The notes under the pieces: generated by a model | What the model saw: only the letters and a program-made list of their open reading frames with translations | What the model was told of the DNA's origin: nothing | Databases searched by the model: none | Shown: piece after piece, positions 49,901 through 62,492 of the stretch | Layout of the letters: each line of letters opens with the position of its first letter | How positions within the stretch are numbered: position 1 is the first letter of the stretch | Position numbers and translations under genes: made by a program | From: Berberis thunbergii | Taxonomy: Eukaryota; Streptophyta; Magnoliopsida; Ranunculales; Berberidaceae | Direction: 5' to 3' | Length of the DNA stretch: 64,000 nt | Assembly (NCBI GenBank): GCA_003290165.1 | Contig: QNQO01000797.1 | Coordinates: forward strand, 62,001 to 126,000

Positions 49901-52541
49901 CTGGATCGTGCTGCGATGATGTTGTGGATTTGAAACTTTGAGAGATCGAGAGGAGAGGGGCTTGATGTGATGATAGTGGTGGCGATCGGCTGTTGCTAGG
50001 AAGAGGGATCTGTAAGGATGATTGATGACGGGTTTAGGACGACAACGACTGTGGGAGGATGCTTGGCTTGCTGCGGCAGTGGATTAGGAAACTGTGGAGT
50101 GATGACGGCTTGTTGTGGATGCTATGGATGGGGATGCTATTGCTGGATGGATGGATTCTCAAAGCAAGGTATCGTCCCCTTTTTAAACTTGTTTTTTTTC
50201 TTTCTTTGTGTGGTTTATTTGTTTGTGTGGATTCCTTGTGCAATTAGTATTTCTAAATTGCCAATTTGCTTCTATTTTAAAATCTTGTAATTGGAAACCT
50301 ACACAAACACGAAAATAACAATTAGTACCATAATTAACAAGTAATAACTAAAAAAATATATAGAAATATGGTACTAAAAATAGCCTAATTATGCTCCTAT
50401 CAAAGTAATAGAGGCACTGAATATGTCAGTAGTAATTTCATAGAGTTTTATAATTCTCATGGAATTATTCATGAAAAAACTGCACCGTGCTCTCCTGAGA
50501 TGAATGACAAAGCTGAAAGAAAAAATAGAACTCTTACTGAGTCAGTAGTTGCCATTCTACTTAACTCCGGTGCTGCATCACACTGGTGGGGGGAGATTAT
50601 TTTGACCGTACGTTATGTGCTAAATAGAGTCCCTAAATCAAAAAGTAAAACTTCTCCTAATGAGATTTTGAAAAATAAACAATCAAACTTGTCATACTTC
50701 AAAACTTGGGGTTGTTTAGTTAGAATTCCTGATCCTAAAAGGAACAAGGTTGCTAGTAGGGCATATAATGTGTATTCATAGCCTATGCCGTTAATTGCAA
50801 AGCCTATAGATTCTATAACCTAAGTGATACCGTTATCATAGAATCGAACGATGTTGATTTCTATGCACATAGATTTCCTTTTATCTCGAGGAATAGTGGG
50901 GGTACATCCTCTACTAACGTGCCAATGATCAGGATGAATGAAAATGATAAAGCAACAAAATCTGAGCCTAGGAGAAGTAAACTGAACCGAAATTCTAAAA
51001 CTATGGCCCTGACTTTTATGCCTTTATAGTAGAGGAGGATCCCCTTAACTTCCAAGAAGCCTTGTCTTCTATAGATGCAAACTTTTGGGAAGAGGCTATT
51101 GATGATGAAATGGACTCTCTTAAGTCTAATAGAACCTGACATTTAGTTGACTTGCCACCAGGTTGCAAGACAATAGGTTGTAAGTGGGTATTTAAAAAGA
51201 AATTGAAACCCGATGAAAATGTTGAAAAGTTTAAGGCTCGTCTTGTAGCCAAAGGGTTTAGACAGAGAAAATGTTGACTTCTTTGACACATATTCTCCTG
51301 TTACTAGGATTACATCTATTCGAGTGCTAATATCTCTTGCTGCAATACACGATCTAGTATTACACCAAATAAATGTTAAGACTACTTTCCTTAATGGTGA
51401 CCTAGAAGAAGAAATCTATATGAACCAACCCGAAGGTTTTGTAATTCTAGGGCAAGAAAATAAAGTTTGCAAACTAGATAAATCTCTTTACGGTTTGAAA
51501 CAAGCTCCAAAATAATGACATGAAAAATTTGATAATCTTATTATCTCACATGACTTTAAAGTGAACGAAAGAGACAAATGCATTTATTATAAATCTGAAA
51601 ATGACATTTGTACTATTATATGTCTATATGTAGATGATTTTCTTTGGTTATAATATTCATGTCGTGAATAAAGTGAAATGTTTATTGTGTGCAAACTTTG
51701 ATATGAAAGACCTTGAAGAGGCGAGTGTAATCCTTGGTATTAAGATTACTAGGTCTGAAAAGGGAATTTCTTTGGATCAATCACACTATATTGAGAAGAT
51801 CCTAAAGAAATATAATTACTCTGACTGTAAACCTGCATGTACTCCTAATGATCCTAGTGTAAAGTTGTTCAAGAACACCGGTAATGGTGTTAGACAATCT
51901 GAGTATGCGAGCATCATTGGTAGCCTACGATAAGCTACCGATTGCACTAGGCCCGACATAGCTTATGCTGTGGGACTACTATGCAGATTTACCAGTAGAC
52001 CTAGTATAAAACATTGGCATGCTATTGAAAGGGTCATGAGGTACATAACGAGGACTAATAACCTTGGATTACACTATCAGAAGTTTCTCGCTGTCCTTGA
52101 AGGATATAGCGATGCTGATTGGAACACCCTCTCAGATGAATCCAAAGCCACCAGTGGCTATATTTTCAATATAGCTGGTGGAACTGTTTCTTGGAAAATC
52201 AAAGAAACAAATTATTTTGGCACAGTCCATGATGGGGTCAGAGATGATAGCACTAGCCACGGCTAGTAAGGAAGCAGGTTGGTTAAGAAACTTGCTAGCA
52301 GAGATCCCTCTATGGGAAAGACTGACACCAGCTGTCTTGATCCATTGCGATAGTACCCCGGCTATTGCAAAGATATAGAACCGTTATTATAATGGCAAGA
52401 GACGATAAATACGTCGTAAGCACAGTACGGTTAGAGAATTTCTATCTACTGGAGCTGCTAGAGTGGATCATGTACCAACTGATGAGAACTTGGTTGATTC
52501 TCTGACGAAAGGATTAGCTAGAGAGGAGGTTTTCAAAATCT
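46991..52541 (+). pseudogene. copia gag-pol polyprotein, degraded
   Basis: Gag starts MSTTTELAAKGLNTPFRFEG (46991) and includes DELYDYYCSEKIAKDIWKAL and an Asn/Gln-rich stretch, then a zinc knuckle CYTCNSPEHMVRNC (47823-47864). The protease site reads WWVDIGASRHVCYDREMF (about 47958), so the usual D-S-G has become D-I-G. The pre-integrase HHCC motif is visible (HARLCHVN ... CNYCSKAK), with TGA in place of the preceding Trp, then the integrase core (LIDDCSNYTFVYLM). After the insertion come RGTEYVSSNFIEFY and MNDKAERKNRTLTESV (50407-50560). Reverse transcriptase runs about 51140-51900 and keeps LYVDDF (51623-51640). RNase H (SEMIALATASKEAGWLRNLL) and VDSLTKGLAREEV close it. Numerous stops and frameshifts make it inactive. 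Confidence 0.92.
48721..50402. mobile_element. 1.68-kb insertion in the copia integrase, possible solo LTR
   Basis: Integrase sequence stops after ...RKIKRFR (48719) and resumes as SNRGTEY at about 50403, so 1.68 kb has been inserted. The insert starts TGTGATGCACTATTTTAG and ends ATGCTCCTATCA, giving TG/CA-type ends; its reverse strand starts TGATAGGAGCATAATTAGGC. It has no coding capacity; a GA/GT-rich block occupies 49680-50150. A clean 5-bp duplication is not visible, so solo-LTR status is not certain. Confidence 0.6.
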
Positions 52542-53092
52542 AAGACTTATGCCCTTAGATTGATGAGTTATTCATGATGGTAACCCCACCTATAGATTAG
52601 AGATCCCAAGAAATAGGTTCAATGGGTAATAACAAGTCGTGAATGATATGAAGTGAATCATGATGACTTTATAGTAATTCCATTCCTAGATTGAAGCATG
52701 AGCTTCTAAAGCGATAGTAGGATGAGTTAAAAACTCTTAATGAGATCTATACTCTATGTAGAGTGGAGTACCTAGATACATGAGTACTATTGATAACTCA
52801 CCTAAGTGATTGTGGAAGTATGGTTGCTTCCTATGGAATTTGTAGGCAAAATTCCTATAGCCTTCAATATACTGGGATATACGTGCATGGCCTTAAAACA
52901 TGGGCTTTTTAGACATCACCCTGGTAAGGTTGTGCGTGTAATGTTGTTAGAGATATAGTTCAAAACTACGAGTTACTCTAGTATAATCTAAATCATGAAC
53001 ACTACGCAAGAGTTCAAGTTGAAAAACACTTTTGTTTATGCACAATATTATATTTATAGATTGCCCGATGAAGAAATGTTTAAAAGAAAAAA
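52542..53092 (+). other. copia 3' non-coding region
   Basis: Between the RNase H end and the polypurine tract. No coding segment. Confidence 0.5.
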
Positions 53093-53108
53093 AATTCAAG
53101 TGGGAGAT

Positions 53109-53865
53109 TGTTGAAACATTAGTTTGAATTTTAAAACAAAATGGTTTCTTAACTTTGAATTTCTCTCTATATTGTTTAGTTCCATATCTTCTATGTAACT
53201 CACTTTGGAGGAGTTAATAAGGATAGTGTTTGGACTTGGGCTTGGACCCCAAGGGGTACCCACTTTAGTGAAGGAGGGAAGAGATAGACCAATGTTGGTC
53301 CACTCCACACATGCGCGCCACCGCGGCCGTCTAGCCGGGACGGATCGGATTGAGATGAAACCTTTCTTTTTGCTGAAATTTTATTTGAAAAATATAATAA
53401 CTTTTCTTTATTTGCTTCAGAGAACAATACTGAGTCAGAAGAGACCCAGTCTTTTCTCCCCACGTTCCCCTGATTTCCTCCGTGATTTTCGCCGCATTTT
53501 AAGGCACATTTTCTCTCGAATTTTTTTCTACGAGCCTATAAATACTTACTCTCTCTCCCAGTTAAAAGAAACATCGAAAAAATTTATTTTCATCTTCATT
53601 TTTCAGAGAGCTTTAGTTTTGTAAACAGTATATTATCAGAGTTCCAGTTGTTTGTATTTTCGAAATTACTCATAGTTTTCGTGATTCCGAGCAAAAGATA
53701 TAGGGTGAATAGATTTTCATTATTCATCAGTGCATGTGATTGAACGAGACAGATACAAAATTCTGGGCTATTTTATCCTGGGGACGACGGGGCTATCAGA
53801 CTGCTTGCACAATCTTGGGTAAAGCTGCGAAATGTCTTAAAGAGAGCGACCTAGTCCGCGACTCA
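53109..53865 (+). repeat. 3' LTR of copia element
   Basis: Same start and end as the 5' LTR, preceded by aagtgggagat polypurine tract. It is 26 bp shorter through small indels. Confidence 0.9.
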
Positions 53866-53869
53866 GCAG

Positions 53870-55278
53870 AAGATCTTGAAGTCCTGACCATGATAGAAGA
53901 AACAATAAGCTTGTGGTCTCGAGTACGAGCACCAACTTGATCCTTTACTGACAAATCATACTCGAAGTCATCCAAGGTCTTAATACCATTCGGATTATTC
54001 GACATCCAAACACCTAGCTGAAGCATTTTATTCTCGATAATGCGCGAATCGTGAATCGAGAGGCCGACAGAATCCAGCAAGCCATAAGAAGCAACAAGCC
54101 TTTTCTCATGGTCATCCAGAGGACGAAAAACCTCCTTCTTACTTATCTCAAGGACTCGGTTTACCTCTTCATCCTCATGGGTAGAAGAATCATCCCCCGA
54201 ATCTTGACCTCATTTCTGAAGAGAGGCAAGATGGGTGGGGGTCCTGGCGGATTCAAGGACGAAGGATGCAAGCTTTTTCCTCTTCGAAACATGGCCAGAA
54301 CTGACGGCCGATATCTTGACGGGGCTAGGAAGCCTAGGAACTTTCATTTTCTTAACAATTGAACTAGTGTTCCAAGGAACTTGAGTAGAAATAGAAGCAG
54401 GGACTCCTACATCGCCGTGCGTAACAGTAACCTCAGAAGCGAGACCTGCCCTACCCGGTGAAAGCAGACCACCAAGGACAATGGCGTCTGTAGTAAGGAA
54501 ATCTTCTACAGATACCCGGGGAAGATCACAAAACTGACGACAGAACTTCTGCTCTTCTAAAGACAGTGATAGCTCAACCTTCTTAGGCTCCCGAAATGAT
54601 CGCATAATCTGATTCCTGCAGAACCTAAAATGGTTGGAAGAAAGAGAGACATAAAACCAAGACCTCAACCAGCCCACATACTTTTCTCGTAGGTCCTCAA
54701 AGTAGGGAGGAGAACGTAGGCGATAAGTGTAACTAGGATCCATACTAAACCCTACCAGAGAGTGCAAAACCCTAACATTCATAGGGATACAAGCTGAGGC
54801 AACCATCACCAAGGTTGAAATCATTACCTTCCAACTGTTAGGGACAAGTTGGGCCGGAGCAATCCCAACCAAATCTAAGTACTCCCAGATGATAGTAGGA
54901 GCTGAAATCCTGAAACCAGAATGGAACAAACCTGGATAGAACAATGTATCCATGCCTAGGATGATAAGGACTATCGCCATCTCCAGGGAGAACAATCTCT
55001 AGATCATTTGGAAATGAGTAGTCGTGATGAATGCTATCCAGAGTCGCGCATGTTGCTCTATTGGGAATGAAAAAAGCTTCGCAAAAATCAAGGGCATCAC
55101 CACCCAAAACCTTGGAGTTAGACATGACTACAAAACGAATGCGAGGAATCAAAAGGTTAAAAATCATAGAATGAGAAGATGCAGAAGGAAACAGAGCATA
55201 CACAAAGCTTCTCTTTTTTATAGGAACATGCAACAAAAGGACCGCTCTTGGAGAATGTTCAAAGTGTGACAACCGCAT
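53870..55278 (-). pseudogene. extra ORF of element D (putative gypsy-type transposon protein, PF04195-like), frameshifted
   Basis: This is the best preserved of the three copies. Reading from 55278: an N-terminal region with LDFCEAFFIPNRATCATLDS, then LPGDGDSPYHPRHGYIVLSR, followed after a frameshift (about 54950) by FYPGLFHSGFRISAPTIIWE, LVGIAPAQLVPNSWKVMIST, YVGWLRSWFYVSLSSNHFRF and a Ser/Pro/Lys-rich tail. The 'aPaQLvPNsWk' block is shared with the copies at 22299 and 63417 and resembles the plant Transposase_28 family. It runs opposite to the element's LTR orientation. Function is unknown; no nuclease or polymerase motif is visible. Confidence 0.65.
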
Positions 55279-55427
55279 GAAATGTCAAAAATTGCGCCAA
55301 AACGAATAGACGGATGGAACGACGGAGAGAAAAAAACAACAATAGATAACAAGATCACTAACCACTCCGTAATGTTGCAATCAAAAAGCAAAACCACCAC
55401 ATACTTAGTACTAAGGGGAGGAGTAGC

Positions 55428-55985
55428 TGATAATACATCAAAATTGACTGATCACCATGGCCGTACACGTGGCATAAAAACCCATCATGAGAATACAATG
55501 CCCGATCTATTGGGCTAGCTCATAAAGCCCATGAAGAATGAGGCCAATTATAGAGTCCTAGATTAGGCCCACCACTGAGGGGACATAAACATGGCCCGAA
55601 TTCAGGCCCAGACAAATCAAAGCCCGAGTCCAGGGCTGATATGAGTTCTCCCATAAAGAAAAGAAACATTGCACCAAGAAAGAGTTGTGAAGGGAGTTAT
55701 GCCTCCACAAATGCATCTCCATTAAGGAAGAGACTGTTACAAGAAACATCTCCTTTTGTTGCGCCTCACATGCTTAAGTCACACAGAGAATTAACCACGA
55801 CCATTATAAAATGTAAAAGGAACATTTGACAAAGGTATGAAACTTTAATTGAGTTTTGTCCAGATTTACATTCTACTTCCAACAAAGTTACTGACTTAAG
55901 CATCGGGTTGCCTTCGCCACCAAAAAGGTGGTCCTTGGCAGTCTAATAGGTCAAACTCCTAGGAGGATGATTTTTGGATGCATCA
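55428..55985 (+). repeat. 3' LTR of gypsy element D
   Basis: TGATAATACATC start, GGATGCATCA end, and the shared acttaagcatcgg...gccttcgccacc...ggtgg block near the end place it in the same family as 41388-42063, though more diverged. Confidence 0.65.
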
Positions 55986-56429
55986 ATACCCACAACCAAT
56001 TTTGGGTGTTTATTCCCTCTGCTCATGCTTGGGCTTCACTCGTGATGTCCTAGCTGGAAGGTAGACTAGCGAAGTCGGGCTTTGGTGTGAAAGGTTTGTG
56101 GCTTTAGGGAGCTAACTTTGCAGCACCCTAGGCATCCCTTCCTTGAGGGAACACACCAGCAGCCAAGTTTGGGTCCCCTTACTTTCACTTCCAAATCCTC
56201 TTCTGAAGGCAGATTAGCAGAGCAATGCCTCGAATACTTGTGGTGTGAACTTTTGTACTGGCCGGTCGGTCAAGTTTTGCAACAACTTTTTGATAATCAA
56301 TAAAGTCTATTTTTTTGAATTCACTTTTTTTGTATGCTCTGAATGATTGTGGTTCTTTTTGGCTTGTGCGAATAAATCTTCAAGATTGTCAAAAAAGATA
56401 AGACAGTTCTAACTCTGACTAGGGACTGG
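55986..56429. other. unassigned sequence with possible A-tailed element end
   Basis: Contains ttttgataatcaataaagtc (about 56288-56307), which looks like a polyadenylation region or LINE end. No gene recognised. Confidence 0.35.
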
Positions 56430-59400
56430 GCTGACATGTTTTTGATGGAGACGTGTGTGGTTCTAATTCAACCTATGTAGTTCCCTTGTCGAAACAGCCT
56501 GATTCGCCAATGATAGCGAAGTCACTGAATAATGATCTGCATGTAGATTGGCCGTGTTTTGTTGGTTGCTCGCTTTCTGAGTAGACGCTAGCCTATTGAA
56601 GTACTGCTACTTAGTTATGTAGAGAACTAGAGTGACAATGAAGTAGACCATACTCAGACTCACTGTTTAGTTAAATCTTGGTGGTCACGGTGTTGCCATG
56701 GTCCATATGGATTGGAGTAGTTGAATGCGTTGAGTCATTTCTGAACTAGACCAGTTAGCATGTGTGTTGCCTTAGTTCCTGAGGAAGACTAAGCTATCTG
56801 TGAAGCGGTGAGCTATCTGTGGACTAGGTTCGTCCAATATTGGTGAACTGTGTAGAGACTGCATTGGATTTCCTTGGCTTTATGGAAAGCTGTCGTCGTT
56901 CTCAAAAGGCTAGGCTAGGCTGCTTGTGCGCCATTATGGCCTCCGTATTCAGACCAGGTTCCTTAGAGAATGACGAGTTGTCCGGAGATTGGACTCACCC
57001 GTTTATAGTGTATTGTCCATGGACTGGGTCTGATCTACGATGGAGTTCCTTGGTTGTGAGGCGGATTAGGTTACTTGTACGGTAGACTAGCCTTGGCCGC
57101 CTGTGGCCTTTGTTGCCCCCGTATTCAGATCAAGTTCCTTAGAGAGCGCTGAGGTGTTCGGATACTAGACTCGCTCGCTTGTAGATTAGGATACTGTCCA
57201 TGGACTGAGTTCGGTCTGTGCTGAAGTTGATAGATTATATCCAAGAACACCATAGAGATTAGGATCTCTCCGTTTATTGCCCTCTTGCGTATGCTCGGTT
57301 CGAGGAAGCAGATGACTCTTCCTCTAACCCGTGAGGTGGCTTTGAAGTCAGTTCAGGTGTCACAGAGATGATTGCCCATCCTATTGTCCTAGAGCCTATT
57401 TCAGACTATGCTACCCATAAAACTACTTTTGACTCTGTTCCCACTGAATGAACGACTTCTATAATGAAAGGATAAAAATTATCAATGAGAAAATTTTCCC
57501 TTATATGTTTTATTTGTATTTGTGCCTGTAGTTGTCGTACTTGCCATTTCCAATTCTTGCATAGATTAGGCAGAGTAGAGGCTTAGTAGGTGGGTATATC
57601 TACCCACACATGAAGTAGGGCTTCGGTATTGACTAAAACACTTCATTTGCTTTTCTAAGCATACTCTGTCAACAATAAGAACTTAATATGCTATAAGAGT
57701 TTAGTTGTAGGATAGTCACCCTTGATCGTGCGGGTCGTGCTCAGTTGGTGACGTGATTACTATAGCCCGTAGTAGTTGATTCTGCCTAGGGGTTGTCCTC
57801 GTTCTGAAGACTACACTTCCTTGTTGGTATCTGACCTTTGTAGAGATTAGGTTGCCTAGTAAACCATCTCTTATTAGAATGAGTTTTGGTATCACATACC
57901 AACAACCTTGTCTATCTTGAAGAGGACTCTAAAGTTAAGTGGAGTCGCCTCTACCTTCTGGTCCAGGCTCCCATAATATGCTCCACTCCTAGGAGGAGAT
58001 GTCTTCGCCTGAACGGGTTATACTCCTTGTATTTATCTGGCTCAAACCTTGAGAGGTCTTTAGCTAAAAAGAAGTAGTTTCTGCCCATCGGGGCCCGTCT
58101 TTCTATTTTGACTCTAATCCTGAATAGGAGTTGGGTTGTGGATCCTTAAGAGGGCTAGATTTCATAAGATGCCTCAGTCCTAAATAGGTTGAGCTGCTGA
58201 AAATTTATCGTTGCTCGATTGGGCTAGGCTCTTGTACTCCTTAGGCTCAATGCCTTAGAGGACCTGAGCTGGATTAATTCTTCACATCTGTATAGGTTGG
58301 ATATTTTAGTATGCCTCAATCCTAAATATGAGTTGAGCTGATGAGTAACCATCTTCGCCTGAGTGGGCTAGGCTCTTGTGCTCCTGAGTTTTAGTCCTTG
58401 ACAGGACCTGTAAGTCTTCAGGCCTATATAACCTTTATAATATACCTCAATCCTGAACATGACTTGAGTTTTCGATGAACCATTCTTGCCCGAACGGGTT
58501 AGGCCTCTGTATTCCTCAGGGTCAGTCTTGAAGAGGACCTGCGCTGAGAAGGAGTCTAATACGCCTGTCAAGGCCAGACTTCATAATAAACTTTGTCCTA
58601 AAAAGGAGTTGAGTTGCTGAGGAACCATTTTCGCCTGAACGGGCTAGGCTCATTTACTCATCTAGCTCATTCTTGAAGTGCACCTATGCTGGGAAGGAGT
58701 CTGTTACGCTTGTCACGACAAAACTTCATAATAACCTCAATTCTAAACAAGAGTTGAGTTGCTAAGGAACCATATTCGCCTGAACAAGCTAGGATCTTGT
58801 ATTCTTCAGACTCATCCTAAAGAGAACCTGCTGTGGGAAAAAGCCAGTTACGGTTGTCAAGGTCAGACTTCATAATAAACTCAATTCTGAACAAGAGTTG
58901 AGTTGTCGAGGAACCATCTTTGCACGAATGAGCTAGGCTTCTGCACTCCTTTAGCTCAATCTTGAAGAGGACCCGCCCTGGGAAGGAGTCTGTAATGCCT
59001 GTCAAGGCCAAACTTCATAATAACCTCATCATAAGCACATGAGTTGAGTTGTTGAGGAATCATCTTCGCCCGAATGGGCTAGGCTCTTGTATTTCTCTGG
59101 CTCAGTCCTGAAGAAGATCTATGCTAGGAAGGGGTTTGTTATGCCCGTCAAGGACAGACTTCATCATAACCTCAATCAAGAACAGGAGCTGAGTTGCCGA
59201 TGAGCCATCTTTGCCTGAACGGGCTAGGCTTCTGTATGCATCTGGCTTAGTCCTGAAGAGGACCTATGCTGGGAAAAAGTTTGTTACGCCTGTCAAGGTT
59301 AGACTCTATTTGAGTGGTGAGCTGTCCATGAACTGGGCTAAATCCTATGTGTCGTAACTTGGCTCCTTGGCGGACTAGGTCACTTGTACAGTGAGTTGTC

Positions 59401-60239
59401 GTGGTCTTTAGTGAGGCCAGGCTTTGCCATTTATGTGACATTTCGGTCCCCGTAGTTGGACCGGGTTATCTTAAGAGTGGTGAGTCATCTAGGGACTGGG
59501 CTTGCCCACTTGCGGAAAACTGTCCTGGGACTGGGTTCTCCAGCTTGCGGTGGATTATCTATGGACTAGGTTTGATCAACATGTGCGCCATCGTGGTACT
59601 GAGGTTGGACTAGGCTATTTTAGGAGCGGTGAGTTGTTCGTGGAGTAGACTCGCCCACTTGAGGTGACTGTCCATGGATTGGGTTCGTCCGCTTGTAGTG
59701 TACTATCCTTGGACTAGGTCCAGACCACATTCGTGTTGCCTTGGCTCCTGAGGTAGACTAGGTTACTGATGTGACAAGTTGTACTTGTCTTGAAAAGGAC
59801 TATGCTCGACATTTTGGTCCCCGTGTTAGGATTAGGCTTTGTAAAACGACAAGCTGTCTGAGGATTGGGCTCGATTTGTCATATCATACCTCGGTTTCTT
59901 AGTTGGAGTAGGTCACTTATTTGGCGAGCCATCATAGCCTCTAGTGGGGTTAGGTTCGGCCCTTGTGCACCATTTTAGCCCTCATGTAAGGATCAGGTTT
60001 TCCCTTGTAGAAGGTGTTAAGCGTCGAGTAGAATAGTTTTTGAAAAGATTACCTTTATTGATTTACTTCAAAAAGTGATACATGCCATCCTTGGTGCTCC
60101 TCACCAGTAAGCCCTTTGTTTGTTGGTCCTTTCTTTGGTAGGGGGTGGAGGGTTTGAGCCGATCGTGGTTACTTACCCGGTGACTTCATTGCCACGAAAT
60201 GGCATTATCTGGCGGAACACTTATTTCATTTGATAGTTC
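56430..60239. repeat. complex tandem-repeat region beside gypsy element B
   Basis: The centre (57880-59310) is an array of roughly ten units of about 145 bp, each with ttcgcctgaacgggctaggc, cttgaagaggacct and gtcaaggccagacttcata blocks. On both sides (about 56640-57230 and 59290-60020) lies a second repeat type with tgtccatggactgggtt and gactaggt(c)cacttgt motifs. No coding frame is supported. Non-coding tandem arrays between coding region and 3' LTR are common in plant Tat/Ogre-type elements, and this lies downstream of gag-protease B on the - strand. Confidence 0.75.
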
Positions 60240-62280
60240 ATGTTTATCTGTTGACAAGGTATTTGAGGCACTGGTGCTGTGTGGAGACCATTGCCCCCAT
60301 CTAGTAGAGCCAAGGTCTCCCTAGGATTATATTATATGCGAAACAAAATGAACTCCATCATGTGGAATTTCGTTTGTTCTTCTGTTCCCACGGGTAGGCT
60401 GACGCTCTCGACAAAGTAACTTCGGGCGCCGCTGAAGCCAACCATCACCTAGTTGTCCGACCTAAGTTCCTCTACTCTTAGCTGCATCCTACAGAATGCT
60501 TTCAGGAACAAGATGTTGGCTGAGCTCTTGGTGTCCACCAACGACTTCTTGATGCCCCATTTTGATATGGAAATTGTGACAACCAGGGCATCGTTGTGGG
60601 GGGAGTAGACCCCTTGCATGTCCTGTTTAGTGAAGTCAGGTCTGGGTTGGGTGTTCCACCCGAGCATGTTGGACTGGGTGGTCTCCGCTGTGGGTACCTA
60701 TCCGCAGCTCCTAGATTGCCCTTTTCCTCGACTAGTTAAATTTTCATAGTTTGTTGTGTGCATTGTGCAGGATGTAGATGACATCTACAAACTTTTCTTC
60801 GGTCTATGGAGCCACTTCTTCTTTCTCTTTGAGCTGTTTCTCGCCAAAATTTTTGAACTGTTTGAGTCTTCCCCTTCGAACCCAATACTCTATCTCGTTC
60901 TAGAGACTTTGGAAGTCCTGGATGATGTGGTCTTGATCCTTGTGATAGGCACGATATTTGCCCTTATCACGTTTGGAAGGATCTCATTTGATATTTGGGG
61001 GCCACTTGATATCCTCCCAATTTTTCATGGCATAGAAAATTTTGTCCAAACTGGAGTTGAGTGAAATGTACTTAGAGAACCTTGTGCCGATGTAATTGGT
61101 GGCCCTATCAGGTTTGGCCTTGTTGGACCCGATCTTGTTTTCGTTTTTTTTTACCCTTAACCCTCCCCACCCCATGCCGTCGGTCGGGTTCGAATCTATG
61201 GCGTGTGATTCCACCCGTCACACCTCTACCAACTTAGCTGGTACACCTTTGGCTCCTCCTTTTGACTTGTCCTCTTCCTCGCGCCTATTTTCCTTCCTTA
61301 TTTTCACCTCATTTCTCAGCGGCCAACATCTTTTCCAGAGTGATGTATTTTTGCGTACTTTTCAGCAAGTCCGCCATATCCCTCAAGGCTCCAGGGCGAG
61401 GAAGTTGTAGAACTGACCTCCTCGGAGGCTAGAAGTGAAGGCGGTTACCTACGTATCGTCACTGCAACCGTCGATCAGGGTCAGCTTGCCGTTGAAACGA
61501 GTGACATACTCTATAGGGTCTCGCCTTGTTTATGCTTGAGACTCAGCAAGTAGTGAGGCCCCTTTCTGATTCACTAGCTCCCCACAAAACTTGTGCTAAA
61601 CACCTTCCTCAAGACTTGGAATGAATCGATAGATCTTGGCTGAAGACTGTGGAACCAGGTCACCGCAACCTTTTCATGCTGGTGGCAAAAGTTCAGCACA
61701 AGATGACTTCTAAACTTTCTTAAGTGCACATGATGGTAATGTTGCAAATGGTTTGATGAATCTGATGTTCTGTCATAGAACTCGAGCTTTGGCTAGATGA
61801 AGTTCTTTGGAAGGGGGCGCTTATGATCTCTTTCGAGAATGGAGGGATAGTGAGATCGTACAAGACGTTTGTATTGGTTACACCTAGTCGGAGCAGGTTC
61901 TTGACCGTGGTGCAATATCTTTTAGAAGCGTGGTCTCCATGTTCTCCATCGTCCCTAAGGCTCTCATGCCAGCCAATTATTTGATCCTGTCTAGGGAGGT
62001 TTTTACTTTCCTGGACACGTTCTTGGGCATCCTTTTTAGTGTGTGATCTCCCCGGATCTCCGCTAACTGTGTGACTGTTGGAGATCAACCTCTCCACCCC
62101 TTGTGTCAGATGATCCATATGAACCAGAATTTGGTCTATGCGGGGATCGGTCATGGCTAGGCCAGGCAACTACTCTGCCCCCTCGGTTGGATCGATTTGA
62201 CCCTGTGGGGGAGCTTTTCTAGCCGGAGGGTTATTTGGTTCAAAATTGTTGAATGACCGGGATCTGGTGTTGGTGACCAT
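60240..62280 (-). pseudogene. gag-protease polyprotein of gypsy element B, degraded
   Basis: Starts MVTNTRSRSFNNFEP at 62280, with a stop before MPGLAMTDPRIDQILVHMDH. Later blocks are SNKAKPDRATNYIGTRF and MKNWEDIKWP (61214-60990), a Cys/His segment like YHKDQDHIIQDFQSLE (about 60930), ALVVTISISKWGIKKSLVDT (about 60590) and YNIILGRPWLY (about 60320). The protease site reads DTKSS where element A keeps DTGSS, so the catalytic loop glycine is lost. Multiple frameshifts separate the blocks. Confidence 0.8.
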
Positions 62281-62368
62281 TTCTCAACGCTTTACTTAGT
62301 TTAGAATAACTTTTTATGTTCATTTATGGGAAAACTTATTGTCACCTTCCCCATGGATGATGCCAAAC

Positions 62369-62492
62369 TGATGCATTCAGATCTGTCCTCACTGATGCCA
62401 TTGATATCTAACCTGCCAAAATGTGGATCGGTTAAGCCCATGACAACCATTGAAGTGGTCAAAGACACTCCGATGCTTAAGTCAGATCCAGT
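62369..62492 (-). repeat. 5' LTR fragment of gypsy element B
   Basis: On the + strand it begins TGATGCATTCAG directly after the inverse of the primer site (TTTGGCATCATCCATGGGG on the - strand). It stops at ...gatccagt, where element C begins. Confidence 0.7.

Larger units (their letters stand above)
46124..53865 (+). mobile_element. Ty1/copia element, complete in outline but dead, 7.7 kb
   Basis: Two LTRs (46124-46906 and 53109-53865) flank gag, protease, integrase, reverse transcriptase and RNase H in the Ty1/copia order, followed by a 560-bp 3' leader and a polypurine tract (aattcaagtgggagat, 53093-53108). The polyprotein has many stops and frameshifts and is split by a 1.7-kb insertion. 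The flanking 5-mers differ (actgt / gcaga), and each side belongs to a different gypsy fragment, so the element has probably been involved in a rearrangement. Confidence 0.92.
53866..55985 (+). mobile_element. gypsy-family element D, 3' portion (antisense ORF, PPT, 3' LTR)
   Basis: From left to right: the extra ORF on the - strand, then aaggggaggagtagc (polypurine tract, about 55412-55427) and an LTR that starts TGATAATACATCAAAA and ends TTTGGATGCATCA. The layout is the mirror image of element A, so the element's sense strand is +. Everything upstream of the extra ORF is missing at the junction with the copia LTR. Confidence 0.7.
60240..62492 (-). mobile_element. gypsy (Tat-like) element B, 5' portion
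   Basis: On the - strand: LTR fragment (62492-62369), primer site, gag-protease (62280 to about 60240), then the tandem-repeat region. No pol is found after the protease. The LTR is cut at 62492 by element C. The left boundary is not clear. Confidence 0.7.
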
